Under the pieces are notes generated by a model. That model did no database searches and had not been told where the DNA came from. It worked only from the letters and a program-made list of their open reading frames with translations. A stretch of 64,000 nucleotides of DNA from Mycolicibacterium flavescens (lineage in GTDB: Bacteria > Actinomycetota > Actinomycetes > Mycobacteriales > Mycobacteriaceae), in the NCBI GenBank assembly GCA_900637135.1, contig LR134353.1, positions 1,798,001 to 1,862,000 on the forward strand, written 5' to 3'. Below, piece by piece: positions 33,174 through 43,100 of this stretch. Position 1 is the first letter of the stretch; every line of letters begins with the position of its first letter. The position numbers were made by a program, and so were the translations under genes.

Positions 33174-34906
33174 TCCGGGGCTTTCTGCAGATCCTCGGCC
33201 CGCAGCGGGGCCGGATGTTCAGTTTCCTGGCGGTGGTGACCGTCTACGGCATCCTGCACGGCCTGGTGATGCTGCTCCTGGTGCCGGTGACGGTGTCGCT
33301 GTTCGACGGCGACTACGCCGCCACCGGCCGCTGGCTGGGCCTGATGGCGGTTACCGTGCTGGTCGCGTCGGTGCTCAGCTACGTTCAAGCCAAACTCGCG
33401 ATCCGCATGGCGCTGACCACGATGCGGCTGCTGCACCACCGGCTCGGTGACCACATGGTGACCCTGCCGCTGGGATGGTTCAGCCGCGAGACGGTCGGCA
33501 AGGTGTCCCAGATCGCGGTCAAGGGAACAGTTTTCGTCGGCACCAGCGGCGGAAATCTGGTCACCCCGCTGGTGGTCAACACCGTCAGCGCGGTGACCGT
33601 GGTGGCCGGCCTGTTCTACTTCGACTGGCGGATCGGGCTCGTCGCTCTGGTCGGCGGTGTGCTGCTGGTGATGTGCGGGCGGTTCGCCTCCCGGCTGATC
33701 GCCGGCGCCGAGGTGCGCACCCACGATGCGGCGATCGAGGTCAACAACCGGGTGATCGAGTTCGCGCGCTACCAACCCGTGCTGCGGGCCTTCGGACGCA
33801 CCGGGGCCGACTACACGCCGCTTGGCGACGCGCTACAAACCCAGCATCGCGCCGGACGCGCCGCACTGTGGCAGTCGGTGACCGGGCTGCTTCTGAACGG
33901 CGTTGCGGTGCAGGCGGTTTTCTCGACGCTGATCGCGGCGGGTGTGTGGATCGCGGTGCAGGGCGACATCAACCCCGTCACGCTGGTGGCCATCCTCGGG
34001 CTCGCCGCCCGGTTCGCCTCACCGCTGTCGCAGCTGGCCGAACTCGGGTCCGCGGTCAGGCTGGCGACCGCGGAGTTGGAGCGCATCACCTCCATCCTCG
34101 ACACCCCGTCGTTGGCCGAGCCGGCCACCGCGAGCGCGCTTCCGGCGCCCGGGCGCGTCGAGCTCGACCGTGTCGCGTTCGGCTACTCGGATCGCAAGGT
34201 GCTCACGGACGTCAGTTTCGTCGCCGAACCGGGCACGATGACCGCGCTGGTCGGCCCGTCGGGCTCGGGGAAGTCGACGATCACCAAGCTGATCGCGCGC
34301 TTCTACGACGTCGACGGCGGCGTGGTCCGGGTCGGGGGCGTCGACGTGCGCGACCAACTCACCGCGGACCTGATGGCGCAACTGTCTCTGGTCTTCCAGG
34401 ACGTGTACCTGTTCGACGACACGCTGTGGGAGAACATCCGCATCGGGCGGCCCGACGCCGACGATGCCGCCATCGTGGAGGCGGCTCGCACCGCGGGCCT
34501 GTTGTCGGTCGTCGAGCGCCTGCCCGACGGCTGGCAGGCCCGGGTCGGTGAAGGCGGTTCGGCGCTCTCGGGCGGCGAACGGCAGCGGGTGTCGATCGCG
34601 CGGGCGCTGGTCAAGAACGCGCCCATCGTGCTGTTCGACGAGGCCACCAGCGCGCTGGACCCGCAGAACGAACATCACGTCGCCGAGTCCATCCGGACGC
34701 TGGCCCAACACAGCACCGTCATCGTGGTCGCACACAAGCTGTCCACGGTTACCGCCGCCGACAACATCGTGGTGCTCTCGGCCGACGGCACGGTCGAGGA
34801 CCAGGGCAGCCATGCCGAGCTGATGGCCCGCGGCGGCCAGTACGCGCAGTTCTGGAACCAACGCGTTACCGCCAGCGGGTGGGTGATGGCCGCCGCGAAG
34901 GGATAA
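33170..34906 (+). CDS. IrtB-like ABC half-transporter
   Basis: A 578-residue partner of the preceding half-transporter. It has a six-helix membrane domain (about 15-310) and an ATPase with Walker [10 protein letters not shown] (about 362-370), signature LSGGERQRVSIARAL (about 466), Walker B IVLFDEATSALDPQNE and H-loop VVAHKLST. It resembles IrtB and the YbtQ class. The heterodimer would have one degenerate and one consensus Walker-B region, as in IrtAB. ATG at 33170 overlaps the upstream stop (ATGA); the longer frame from 33122 lies inside the first gene. A GCCCCT/AGGGGC hairpin follows the stop. Confidence 0.88.
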   Translation: MIRGFLQILGPQRGRMFSFLAVVTVYGILHGLVMLLLVPVTVSLFDGDYAATGRWLGLMAVTVLVASVLSYVQAKLAIRMALTTMRLLHHRLGDHMVTLPLGWFSRETVGKVSQIAVKGTVFVGTSGGNLVTPLVVNTVSAVTVVAGLFYFDWRIGLVALVGGVLLVMCGRFASRLIAGAEVRTHDAAIEVNNRVIEFARYQPVLRAFGRTGADYTPLGDALQTQHRAGRAALWQSVTGLLLNGVAVQAVFSTLIAAGVWIAVQGDINPVTLVAILGLAARFASPLSQLAELGSAVRLATAELERITSILDTPSLAEPATASALPAPGRVELDRVAFGYSDRKVLTDVSFVAEPGTMTALVGPSGSGKSTITKLIARFYDVDGGVVRVGGVDVRDQLTADLMAQLSLVFQDVYLFDDTLWENIRIGRPDADDAAIVEAARTAGLLSVVERLPDGWQARVGEGGSALSGGERQRVSIARALVKNAPIVLFDEATSALDPQNEHHVAESIRTLAQHSTVIVVAHKLSTVTAADNIVVLSADGTVEDQGSHAELMARGGQYAQFWNQRVTASGWVMAAAKG

Positions 34907-34970
34907 CTGCGTTCGCGCACCTCAGACCCGGTACAACCACGCGAAGCAGCGAAGCCGACAGGACCGGGAT

Positions 34971-34988
34971 GCCCCTTACCGGAGGGGC
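34971..34988 (+). terminator. hairpin after the ABC transporter pair
   Basis: GCCCCT-TACCGG-AGGGGC forms a perfect 6-bp GC-rich stem with a 6-base loop, 64 bases after the irtB-like stop and upstream of the mbtT promoter region. No T run follows, as is common in mycobacteria. Confidence 0.45.
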
Positions 34989-35010
34989 GACGTAGGCGTG
35001 CCCGGGGCGC

Positions 35011-35029
35011 GAAGGATAGGGTAACCTCA
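35011..35029 (+). promoter_or_regulatory. IdeR box 1 before mbtT
   Basis: GAAGGATAGGGTAACCTCA matches the IdeR consensus at 14 of 19 positions, with strong AGG-TAGG and TAACCT halves. It is followed 8 bases later by a second box. Confidence 0.65.
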
Positions 35030-35037
35030 CTTCCGAT

Positions 35038-35056
35038 TTAGGACAGCCTGCGCTAA
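35038..35056 (+). promoter_or_regulatory. IdeR box 2 before mbtT
   Basis: TTAGGACAGCCTGCGCTAA matches the IdeR consensus at 13 of 19 positions and closely resembles the mbtA-mbtB box (TTAGG-N-CAGCCTG-N3-CTAA). The two boxes are 27 bases apart centre to centre, which suggests cooperative IdeR binding over the promoter of the mbtT-mbtG operon. Confidence 0.7.
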
Positions 35057-35072
35057 TCACACGGAGGAATTC

Positions 35073-35159
35073 ATGAGTGTTTTCACCGCGGAATCGCAGG
35101 CACGCTCATCGCACCTGTCCGGTCTTCGACGCCACCCCGACGCGACTCCGACGCGATGA
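35073..35159 (+). CDS. 28-codon leader ORF coupled to mbtT
   Basis: ATG at 35073 is preceded by GGAGGA, the strongest ribosome site in the mbt locus. The 28-residue product (MSVFTAESQARSSHLSGLRR, then HPDATPTR) ends in a TGA that overlaps the mbtT ATG as ATGA. mbtT itself has no ribosome site outside this ORF, so translation of mbtT probably depends on ribosomes finishing the leader. No residue run suggests a sensor such as a polycysteine stretch. It could be a pure coupling ORF or the remnant of an earlier gene. Confidence 0.55.
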   Translation: MSVFTAESQARSSHLSGLRRHPDATPTR

Positions 35160-35902
35160 TCGACGAACGGAGCCAGCTAACCTTCGCGCCCTGGATCAAA
35201 CGCTCCGCGGGGCAGTCATCAGAGGGAGCGACCATCGTCTTCCCGCACGCCGGCGGGGCGGCCGCGGCCTACCGCGCGTTCGCCTCGGCGCTGGCCCGCA
35301 CCGGTGACGACGCGTACGTGGTCCAGTACCCGCAGCGCGCGGACCGGCTCCGCCATCCCGCACCGGAGACGGTGCAGGATCTGGCCGCCGACCTCTTCGC
35401 CGCGGGGGACTGGTCCGAACTGGGACCGCTGCGCTTGTTCGGCCACTGCATGGGTGCGGTGACCGCGTTCGAGTTCGGCCGCGTGGCCGAGCGCAACGGC
35501 CTTCCCATCCGCCAGCTGTGGGTCTCGGCGAGCCAGGCCCCCTCGACCATCGCCACCTCACCGCGCCTGCCGACGGCCGCGACCGAAGTCGTCGCCAACA
35601 TGGTCGACCTCGGCGGGACCGACCCTCGCCTGCTCGCCGACGAGGACTTCATCGAACTGCTCGTTCGCGCAGTGCGCGCGGACTACGAGGCGTTCAACCG
35701 CTACGCGTGCGAACCCGACATCCGCCTCACCGCCGACATACACACCATCGGTGGCCGCGACGATCACCGAATCAGCCCAGACATGTTGCGCGGATGGGAG
35801 ACTCACACTCAGGGCGCCTTCACGCTGTCGTTGTTTGACGGTGGACACTTCTACATCAACGACCATCTCGACGCCGTCGCGGAGTTGGTCAATGCCGGTT
35901 AG
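35156..35902 (+). CDS. mbtT: type II thioesterase MbtT
   Basis: A 248-residue alpha/beta hydrolase of the editing-thioesterase family (PHAGGAAAAYRAFASAL, YPQRADRL). The nucleophile elbow reads FGHCMGA, with Cys98 where most members have Ser. The acid is Asp202 or its neighbour (IGGRDDHRIS) and the base is His231 (DGGHFYIND). It likely clears misloaded carriers of the mycobactin line. It replaces the thioesterase domain fused to MbtB in M. tuberculosis. It is the first large gene of the coupled mbtT-C-D-E-F-G operon under tandem IdeR boxes. mbtC starts inside its 3' end. Confidence 0.88.
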   Translation: MIDERSQLTFAPWIKRSAGQSSEGATIVFPHAGGAAAAYRAFASALARTGDDAYVVQYPQRADRLRHPAPETVQDLAADLFAAGDWSELGPLRLFGHCMGAVTAFEFGRVAERNGLPIRQLWVSASQAPSTIATSPRLPTAATEVVANMVDLGGTDPRLLADEDFIELLVRAVRADYEAFNRYACEPDIRLTADIHTIGGRDDHRISPDMLRGWETHTQGAFTLSLFDGGHFYINDHLDAVAELVNAG

Positions 35903-37223
35903 CACGCCCGACGGCGTCAGCGAGGATCCGATCGTCATCGTGGGGATGGCGATCGAGGCGCCGGGAGGAATCGACACCGCCGAGGACTACTGGGATCTGT
36001 TGGTCAACCGCCGCGAGGGCCTGTGCCCGTTCCCGCGGGACCGCGGCTGGTCGGTCCGCGACATCCTCGACGGCTCGGCGCGCGACGGGTTCAAGCGCAT
36101 CCACGATCTCGGCGGCTTCCTCGCTCGGGCAGCCGAATTCGATCCGGAGTTTTTCGGGATCTCACCGCGGGAAGCGGTCGCGATGGACCCGCAGCAGCGG
36201 GTCGCACTCCGGGTGGCGTGGCGGGCACTGGAGAACAGCGGCATCAACCCCGACGACCTCGCGGGCCACGACGCCGGCTGCTATGTGGGCGCTTCGGTGA
36301 TGGGTTACGGCCCCGATCTGGCCGAATACTCCAACCTCACCGGGCATTTGATGTCGGGCACCGCGCTCGGTGTGATCTCGGGGCGCATCGCTTACACCCT
36401 CGGTCTGGCCGGGCCCGCGTTGACCATCGACACCTCGTGTTCGTCGACGCTGACCGCGATCCACACCGCTGCACAGTCGCTGCGGTCGGGAGACTGCGAC
36501 CTGGCGCTGGCCGGCGGTGTCTGCGTGATGGGCTCAGCCGGCTTCTTCGTCGAATTCTCCAAACAACACGCGCTGTCCGACGACGGTCACTGCCGCCCTT
36601 ACAGCGCGCAGGCCAGCGGAACCGTATGGGCCGAGGGCGCGGCCATGTTCGTCCTGCAGCGCCGGTCGCGCGCGCTGCGCGACGGACACCACGTTCTCGC
36701 CGAGTTGCGGGTGACCTGCCTCAACCAGGACGGCCGCTCCGTCGGGCTGACCGCACCGAGCGGCCCGGCGCAGGCGCGGTTGTTCGCTCGGGCCCTCGAA
36801 CAGAGTGGTCTGCGTCCGCGCGACATCGGGATGGTCGAGGGGCACGGTACCGGCACCCGGCTCGGGGACCGCACCGAACTGATCTCGCTCGCCGGAACCT
36901 ACGGCGCCACCGAACCCGGCCGAGGCCCGCTGCTCGGCTCGGTGAAGTCCAACCTCGGCCACACCCAGGCCGCCGCGGGGGGCCTCGGCCTGGCCAAAGC
37001 CCTGATCGCCGCCGAACACGGCGCCATCCCCGCCACCTTGCACACCGACGAGGCCAGCCGCGAAATCGACTGGGACAGCCAAGGATTGCGCCTGGCATCG
37101 GAGCTGACACCCTGGCCCGCCACCAACGGTGAGCGGTTCGCGGCGGTGACCGCGTTCGGCATGAGCGGCACCAACGCCCATGTGATCGTGTCGGTTCCGT
37201 CGAGCCGTCCCGAGGTGGCGTGA
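35892..37223 (+). CDS. mbtC: mycobactin polyketide synthase MbtC (ketosynthase)
   Basis: A 443-residue stand-alone ketosynthase of the split PKS module. The active site is DTSCSSTL with Cys183, His318 in VEGHGTGTRLGD and His357 in KSNLGHTQAAAG. The length equals the M. tuberculosis protein (444). It elongates the aryl-oxazoline-lysine intermediate with a C2 unit supplied by the AT of MbtD to give the 3-hydroxy acid linker. ATG at 35892 overlaps the end of mbtT by 11 bases; longer in-frame starts lie inside mbtT. It is coupled to mbtD by TGATG. Confidence 0.93.
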   Translation: MPVSTPDGVSEDPIVIVGMAIEAPGGIDTAEDYWDLLVNRREGLCPFPRDRGWSVRDILDGSARDGFKRIHDLGGFLARAAEFDPEFFGISPREAVAMDPQQRVALRVAWRALENSGINPDDLAGHDAGCYVGASVMGYGPDLAEYSNLTGHLMSGTALGVISGRIAYTLGLAGPALTIDTSCSSTLTAIHTAAQSLRSGDCDLALAGGVCVMGSAGFFVEFSKQHALSDDGHCRPYSAQASGTVWAEGAAMFVLQRRSRALRDGHHVLAELRVTCLNQDGRSVGLTAPSGPAQARLFARALEQSGLRPRDIGMVEGHGTGTRLGDRTELISLAGTYGATEPGRGPLLGSVKSNLGHTQAAAGGLGLAKALIAAEHGAIPATLHTDEASREIDWDSQGLRLASELTPWPATNGERFAAVTAFGMSGTNAHVIVSVPSSRPEVA

Positions 37224-40162
37224 TGGCCACCGGTTTCCCCGACGGCCGGGTGCCGGTCGTGTTGAGCGCGCACGCCGAGGAACTGCTGGCCGCCGACGCC
37301 GAGGCGATATTGCGCTACCTCGATCGCGAGCCCGACGTGGCGGCGGTGGCCGCAACCTTGCTGCGCACCCGGCGCGTACGCAGGCACCGCGCGGTCGTGC
37401 GCGCCGCCGGCACCGCCGAACTGGCCGAAGGGCTCCGAGCGATCGCCGACGGCGGTACGCACCCGCTGATGGCCCGCTCGTCGCAATCAACGGCGGCGCG
37501 AACGGCTTTCGTCTTCCCCGGACAGGGCAACCAATGGCCGTCCATGGGGGCGGACGCCTATCGGCGGTCTGCGGTGTATCGCACGCACGTCGACCGGTGC
37601 GCGGAGGCGTTCGTCGCCGCAGGCGAGCCGTCACCGCTGCCGTACCTGACGGCGGAGACCAACGGCGGGTCCTGGACGCAGACGCAGATCCAGTCAGCGC
37701 AGTTCACCCATGCCGTCGCGCTGGCCCAGATCTGGCGCTCATGCGGAATCACACCCGACCTGGTGGTCGGGCACAGCCTCGGTGAGGTCGCGGCCGCCCA
37801 CGTCACCGGGACCATCACGCTGCCCGACGCGGCCGCTGTGGTCATCGCCCGAGCCAGGGCAGTCGAGCGGCTCTCCGGCGACTACGGCATGGCCGCGCTG
37901 GGGGTTTCACTGGCCGACGCCGAGCGGTTGATCGAATCGACGCCGGGATGGCTCGAGGTGTCGGCGGTCAACGCCGGCGCGTCGGTGGCGGTGTCGGGGG
38001 AGCGCGGGGCGATCAGCGCGCTCGTCGCGACCGCAACCGAGCACGGTCTGTTCGCGCGCGAACTGGACGTGAACTATCCCGGACACACCAGTGCGCTGGA
38101 GCGGCTGCGCGAGGACCTCCTCGCGATGCTCCCAGACACCGAGTTCGCCGATGCTCCAGTAGAGTTCATCGGCTCCACCACTGCCGACGTGGTGCCCGGG
38201 GGCACCGGGTTCACCTCATACTGGTACCAGAACCTGCGCAACACCGTGCGATTCGACAGGGCCGTCGCGGCCGCGGGTCGCCGCGGCGCCGCGGCGTACA
38301 TCGAGATGTCGGCGCATCCGGCCCTGCTGTTTGCGCTGGGCGACCTGCTGGGCGACGAGGACCCACTGATCATCGGATCGGGGCATCGCGACCTTGCCGC
38401 CATCGACGCGCTGTCGGCCAGTATCGCCACCGTCGCGGTGGCCAACCCCGAATTTCGTTGGGCCGACCTGGTCGACGTCGCTGCGCAACCCCGGTTGCGC
38501 GGCTTCCCGAACGCGCCGATGCGGTCGGTGCGGCTGTGGGCACAACCGCAGCCGCTGGCTCCGGTCTACGGCCTCACCGTCGCCCGTGAGAAATGGGACG
38601 CCACCGCTGCGCGCTCAAAGGAGACCGCACAGCGCGTCGCCGTCGTCGAGCTTGCCGGCCCGCGCGGGTCGCTCGGTGCACAGCTGCGGACGGCGCTGCG
38701 GGACAACGGATCCGACGTGGTCGAACCGGCCGACGCCGAACTCGTCGTCGCCGTCGCACCCCTGCTCGACCATCCCGACGCCGAACGCGCGGCCCACGAC
38801 ATCTCCCAGCTCGTCGGAGAGGGCCTGCTTGATTACGTCGACGCGTCGGGACCGCACTGCCGCGCGGTCTGCCTCGTGACGGTCGGCGGTGAGCACGTCC
38901 AGCCGGGGGAGCCGGTCGCGTTGCCCGCGCAGACCGCCCTGGCGGCGATGCACCGCAGTCTCGGCTTCGAGCGACCCGAGCAGGCGTTTCGGCATCTCGA
39001 CCTGCCTTCCTGGGAGCCCGACGACACCCTGGCCGCCGCGGCGGTCAGCGCACTTCTGTCCGGCGGCGACGAGGTTGCCGTGCGCGACGATGGTTCGGGT
39101 CCAGCGGTTTTCCTCCGCTCCGTCGGGGAGGCGATGGAGCCCGCACCCTCGTGGCTCTCGGTGTCCGGCGCGTTCGACGACGTCGTGATCACCGGCGGTA
39201 ACGGCGCGGTGGCATTGCATTTCGCCGGGTATCTGGCCGCTCACGGGGCACGCCGCATCGTGCTGCTCAGCCGCCGCGGTGTCGACGCCGCCACCAAGGC
39301 CGAACTCGCCGCGATCGCGCCGGGCCTCGACGTGGTCGCGCCGCGGTGTGACATCACCTCTACCGAGGAGATGGCCGCGGCGGCCGAGGAGTTCGGCGCC
39401 GACGGTGCGTCCCTGCTCATCCATGCCGCGGGCGCGGCGGCCTTCGCCGATCGGGACGAGCTCACGCCGGAGACGTTCACTGAGGCGGCCGCCGCGAAGA
39501 TCGGCGGGCTGGCCAGGGCGACCGAGCTCTGGCCGATGCGCCGGGACGGTCGAATCCTGGTGTGCTCCTCGGTGTCCGGAGTGTGGGGTGGACGCGGACA
39601 CGCCGCATACTCGGCCGCCAACCGGATACTCGACGTGATGGCGGGCCAGCTGCGGGCCAAGGGCCAACGCTGTGTGGCCGCCAGGTACGGACTGTGGCGC
39701 GGCAGCGGTATCGCCGACGCAGACGAGGTGACCAAGATCGAGCGGTCCGGGCTGCTGGCGATGTCCCCGGACGCCGCCGTCGAGGCCAGCGTGCGCGACC
39801 ACGGCGAGGATCCGCTGCTGTTCAGCGCCGACCAGGCCCGCTTGCGGGTGTTCTTGGGGAGCCGAACGGCCGAGCATGCCGAGACAACCGCGGCCACAAC
39901 CGAACCGGCGGGCGACACCACGGCGGTGGTGACGTCGGAGCTGGGTGCGGTGCTCAACATCGAGGCGAGCTCGATCGACCTCGAGACATCGCTGCTCGAC
40001 CTGGGGGTCGACTCGCTCCTGGCTTTGGATCTGCGTAAACGGCTGCAACGGGCGACCGGACACAAGGTGTCGCTGGCGGTCCTGCTCGGCGGCGTCACCG
40101 GCGGCGAACTCATCGCCGACCTCGACAGCAAAGAACGATCAGAGAAGGTGGACAACGCGTGA
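37223..40162 (+). CDS. mbtD: mycobactin polyketide synthase MbtD (AT-KR-ACP)
   Basis: A 979-residue partner of MbtC. The acyltransferase (about 90-400) has VFPGQGNQWPSMG and GHSLGEV with Ser185. The ketoreductase (about 650-850) has VITGGNGAVALHFAGYL and Tyr796 (HAAYSAANRI). The ACP carries LGVDSLLAL with Ser931 near the C-terminus. Together with MbtC it forms one reducing module that makes a beta-hydroxy acyl unit. The M. tuberculosis homologue is 1004 residues. ATG at 37223 shares one base with the mbtC stop; GTG at 37220 is one codon longer. The stop overlaps mbtE by GTGA. Confidence 0.93.
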   Translation: MATGFPDGRVPVVLSAHAEELLAADAEAILRYLDREPDVAAVAATLLRTRRVRRHRAVVRAAGTAELAEGLRAIADGGTHPLMARSSQSTAARTAFVFPGQGNQWPSMGADAYRRSAVYRTHVDRCAEAFVAAGEPSPLPYLTAETNGGSWTQTQIQSAQFTHAVALAQIWRSCGITPDLVVGHSLGEVAAAHVTGTITLPDAAAVVIARARAVERLSGDYGMAALGVSLADAERLIESTPGWLEVSAVNAGASVAVSGERGAISALVATATEHGLFARELDVNYPGHTSALERLREDLLAMLPDTEFADAPVEFIGSTTADVVPGGTGFTSYWYQNLRNTVRFDRAVAAAGRRGAAAYIEMSAHPALLFALGDLLGDEDPLIIGSGHRDLAAIDALSASIATVAVANPEFRWADLVDVAAQPRLRGFPNAPMRSVRLWAQPQPLAPVYGLTVAREKWDATAARSKETAQRVAVVELAGPRGSLGAQLRTALRDNGSDVVEPADAELVVAVAPLLDHPDAERAAHDISQLVGEGLLDYVDASGPHCRAVCLVTVGGEHVQPGEPVALPAQTALAAMHRSLGFERPEQAFRHLDLPSWEPDDTLAAAAVSALLSGGDEVAVRDDGSGPAVFLRSVGEAMEPAPSWLSVSGAFDDVVITGGNGAVALHFAGYLAAHGARRIVLLSRRGVDAATKAELAAIAPGLDVVAPRCDITSTEEMAAAAEEFGADGASLLIHAAGAAAFADRDELTPETFTEAAAAKIGGLARATELWPMRRDGRILVCSSVSGVWGGRGHAAYSAANRILDVMAGQLRAKGQRCVAARYGLWRGSGIADADEVTKIERSGLLAMSPDAAVEASVRDHGEDPLLFSADQARLRVFLGSRTAEHAETTAATTEPAGDTTAVVTSELGAVLNIEASSIDLETSLLDLGVDSLLALDLRKRLQRATGHKVSLAVLLGGVTGGELIADLDSKERSEKVDNA

Positions 40163-43100
40163 CTGACACGGTCGATATCCGCGAGCAGGTGGAGGACCGC
40201 CGGCTGGAGCTGTTGCGCCGCAAGCTCGCCGAGCGGGGTCTGCGCGGTGAGAACACCTCGACCGGCGAACAAGACGGACTGTCCGACGGCCAGCGCCGCA
40301 TGTGGTTCGTCCAAGCGGCCGACCCGACCGGGGTGATCCTCAACATCTGCCTGTCCTACCGGCTCACCGGCGACCTCGATGTCGCCCGGTTGCACGACGC
40401 CGTCAACGCGGTCGCCGCGCGTCACGCCGCGCTGCGCACCACCTACGGCGTCGACGAAGACGGCGAACCACAACCGAGCGTCCACGACGACCTGACCCCG
40501 GGCTGGACCGTGCACGACCTGACCGAGCTGTCCGAGCATGCGCGCCGGCTGCGCTTGGAGGTGCTGGCCCAGCGCGAATTCTGCGCCCCCTTCGATCTGA
40601 GCACCGACTCGCCGCTGCGGCTCACCGTTGTGCGCACCGCGCCCGACGAACACGTCATGTTGCTCGTGGCGCACCACATCGCCTGGGACGACGGCTGCTG
40701 GCCGGTCTTCTTCGGCGATCTCACGCGCGCGTACGCCGGTGAGGCCTTGGCGCCCGCGGTCACACCACCGTCGCACGCGCTGGGTCCGGTCGACGAGGAC
40801 CTGGACTACTGGCGCAAGACGCTCGCCGACCCGCCGGAGCCGCTGGAGCTGCCCGGACCGAACGGCTCTGCGGTGCCGACGAACTGGCGTTCGCAGCGGC
40901 TGACGCTGCAGTTGCCGGATGCGACGGTCGAGCGGATCGCCGCGCTGGCCAAGGAGGCGGGCGCGACGCCGTACATGGTGCTGCTGGCCGCCTTCGGGGT
41001 ACTGATGCAGCGCTACACCCATGCCGACGACTTCCTGGTCGCCGCACCGGTGCTCAACCGCACCGCTGAGACCGAGGACGTGATCGGGTACTACGGCAAC
41101 ACGGTGGCGCTGCGCCTGCGCCCAGGCGCTCACGAGAGCTTCCGCGACGTCCTCGCACACGCCCGCGACACCGCGGTCGGTGCGTTCGCCCATCAGCGCG
41201 TGAACCTGGACAGGGTGGTGCGCGAACTGAACCCTGACCGCCGCCACGGTGTGGAGCGGATGACGCGGGTGACCTTCGGCGCGCGCGGCGCCGACTCGCA
41301 GGGGTTCAACCCGCCCGGAATCACCTGCCGCCGAGCCGAATTACGCGGTCATCTCACCCAGCTGCCCTTGGGCTTCATGGTGGAGTTCGACGCACCCGGG
41401 ATCGTGGTGGAGGCCGAGTACCGCGTCGAGATCCTCGACGCGCCGCTGGTGCGCCAGCTGCTCGAGCACTACGCGGTGCTGCTCGACGACGCGCTGCAGC
41501 GCCCCGATCTCCCCGTCAACGAACTCGAACTGATGGCGCCCGAAGACGTCGAATGGTTGCGCCGGGTCTCGGCAGGAGAAGAATTCGACACCGTCCCGTC
41601 GACCATGACGGCTCTGGTGGAGGCGCAGGCGGCACGCACACCCGACGCCGTCGCCGTGGTCTACGAGGGACGCAACTACACCTACCGCGAGGTCAACGAG
41701 TCGGCGAACCGGTTGGCGCACTGGCTGATCGAGCGTGGCATCGGCACCGAGGATCGTGTGGCGGTGCTGCTGGACCGCTCACCGGAGCTGGTGATCACCG
41801 CGCTCGGCGTGATCAAGGCGGGCGCGGTGTATCAGCCTGTCGACCCGACCTACCCCGAGGACCGACTGACGTTCATCCTGTCGGACTCCGATCCGAAACT
41901 GGCCATCCGCGAACCGATCACCGACCTCGACCGGTTCCCGACCACCAACCCCACCGACGCCGAGCGCGTCCGCCCGCTGTACCCGGAGAGCACCGCCTAC
42001 CTGATCTACACCTCGGGTTCGACCGGTCTGCCCAAGGGCGTCCCGGTGGCCCACAAGCCCGTCGCCGAGTATTTCGTCTGGTTCAAGGGCGACTACGGGA
42101 TCGACGACAGCGAGCGGTTGCTGCAGGTCGCCTCGCCGAGCTTCGACGTCTCGATCGCCGAGATCTTCGGCATGCTCGCGTGCGGCGGTCGGCTGGTCAT
42201 TCCGCGCCCGGACGGGCTTCGCGACGTCGGCTACCTCACCGACTTGCTGCACGACGAGGGCATCACCTCAATGCATTTCGTGCCCTCGCTGCTGGGCCTG
42301 TTCCTGTCGCTGCCCGGCGTCAACCAGTGGCGGACCCTGCAACGGGTGCCCATCGGCGGCGAGGCGCTGCCCGGTGAGCTGGCCGACAAGTTCCACGCCA
42401 CATTCGACGCGCTGCTGCACAACTTCTACGGCCCGACCGAGACCGTCATCAACGCGAGCCGGTACAAGGTCGAGGGTAAGCAGGGCACCCGCATCGTGCC
42501 CATCGGCAAGCCCAAGATCAACACCCAGATCCACCTGCTCGACGACGCCCTGCGGCCTGTCCTGGTCGGGGTGATCGGCGAGATCTACATCGGCGGAACC
42601 CATGTCGCGCACGGTTATCACGACCGGCCCAAGCTGACCGCGGAGCGGTTCGTCGCCGACCCGTTCAACCCCGGAGGCCGGCTCTACCGATCGGGTGACC
42701 TGGCCCGCCGCAACGCAGACGGCGACATCGAGTTCGTCGGTCGCGCCGATGAGCAGGTCAAGATCCGCGGGTTCCGCATCGAACTCGGCGAGGTGGCCGC
42801 GGCGATCTCCGTCGACCCGAGCGTCGGCCAGGCGGTCGTGGTGGTCAGCGACCTGCCCGGGGTGGGCAAGAGTCTCGTCGGCTACGTCACGCCGGCCGAG
42901 GACATCGAATCGGTGGATGTCGAGCGGATCCGCAACCGGGTCGCCGCCGCCCTGCCGGAGTACATGACCCCGGCGGCCTACGTCGTGCTCGACGAGATCC
43001 CGATCACCGCCCACGGCAAGATCGACCGGGCGGCGCTACCCGAACCTGACATCGACTCCGGCGCGGCGTTCCGCGAGCCGGCCGACGGTACCGAACGCCG

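Noticed and set aside
39241..41247. A 668-codon minus-strand frame opposite mbtD/mbtE
   Set aside because: It spans the junction of two real genes on the other strand and shows no recognisable motif.
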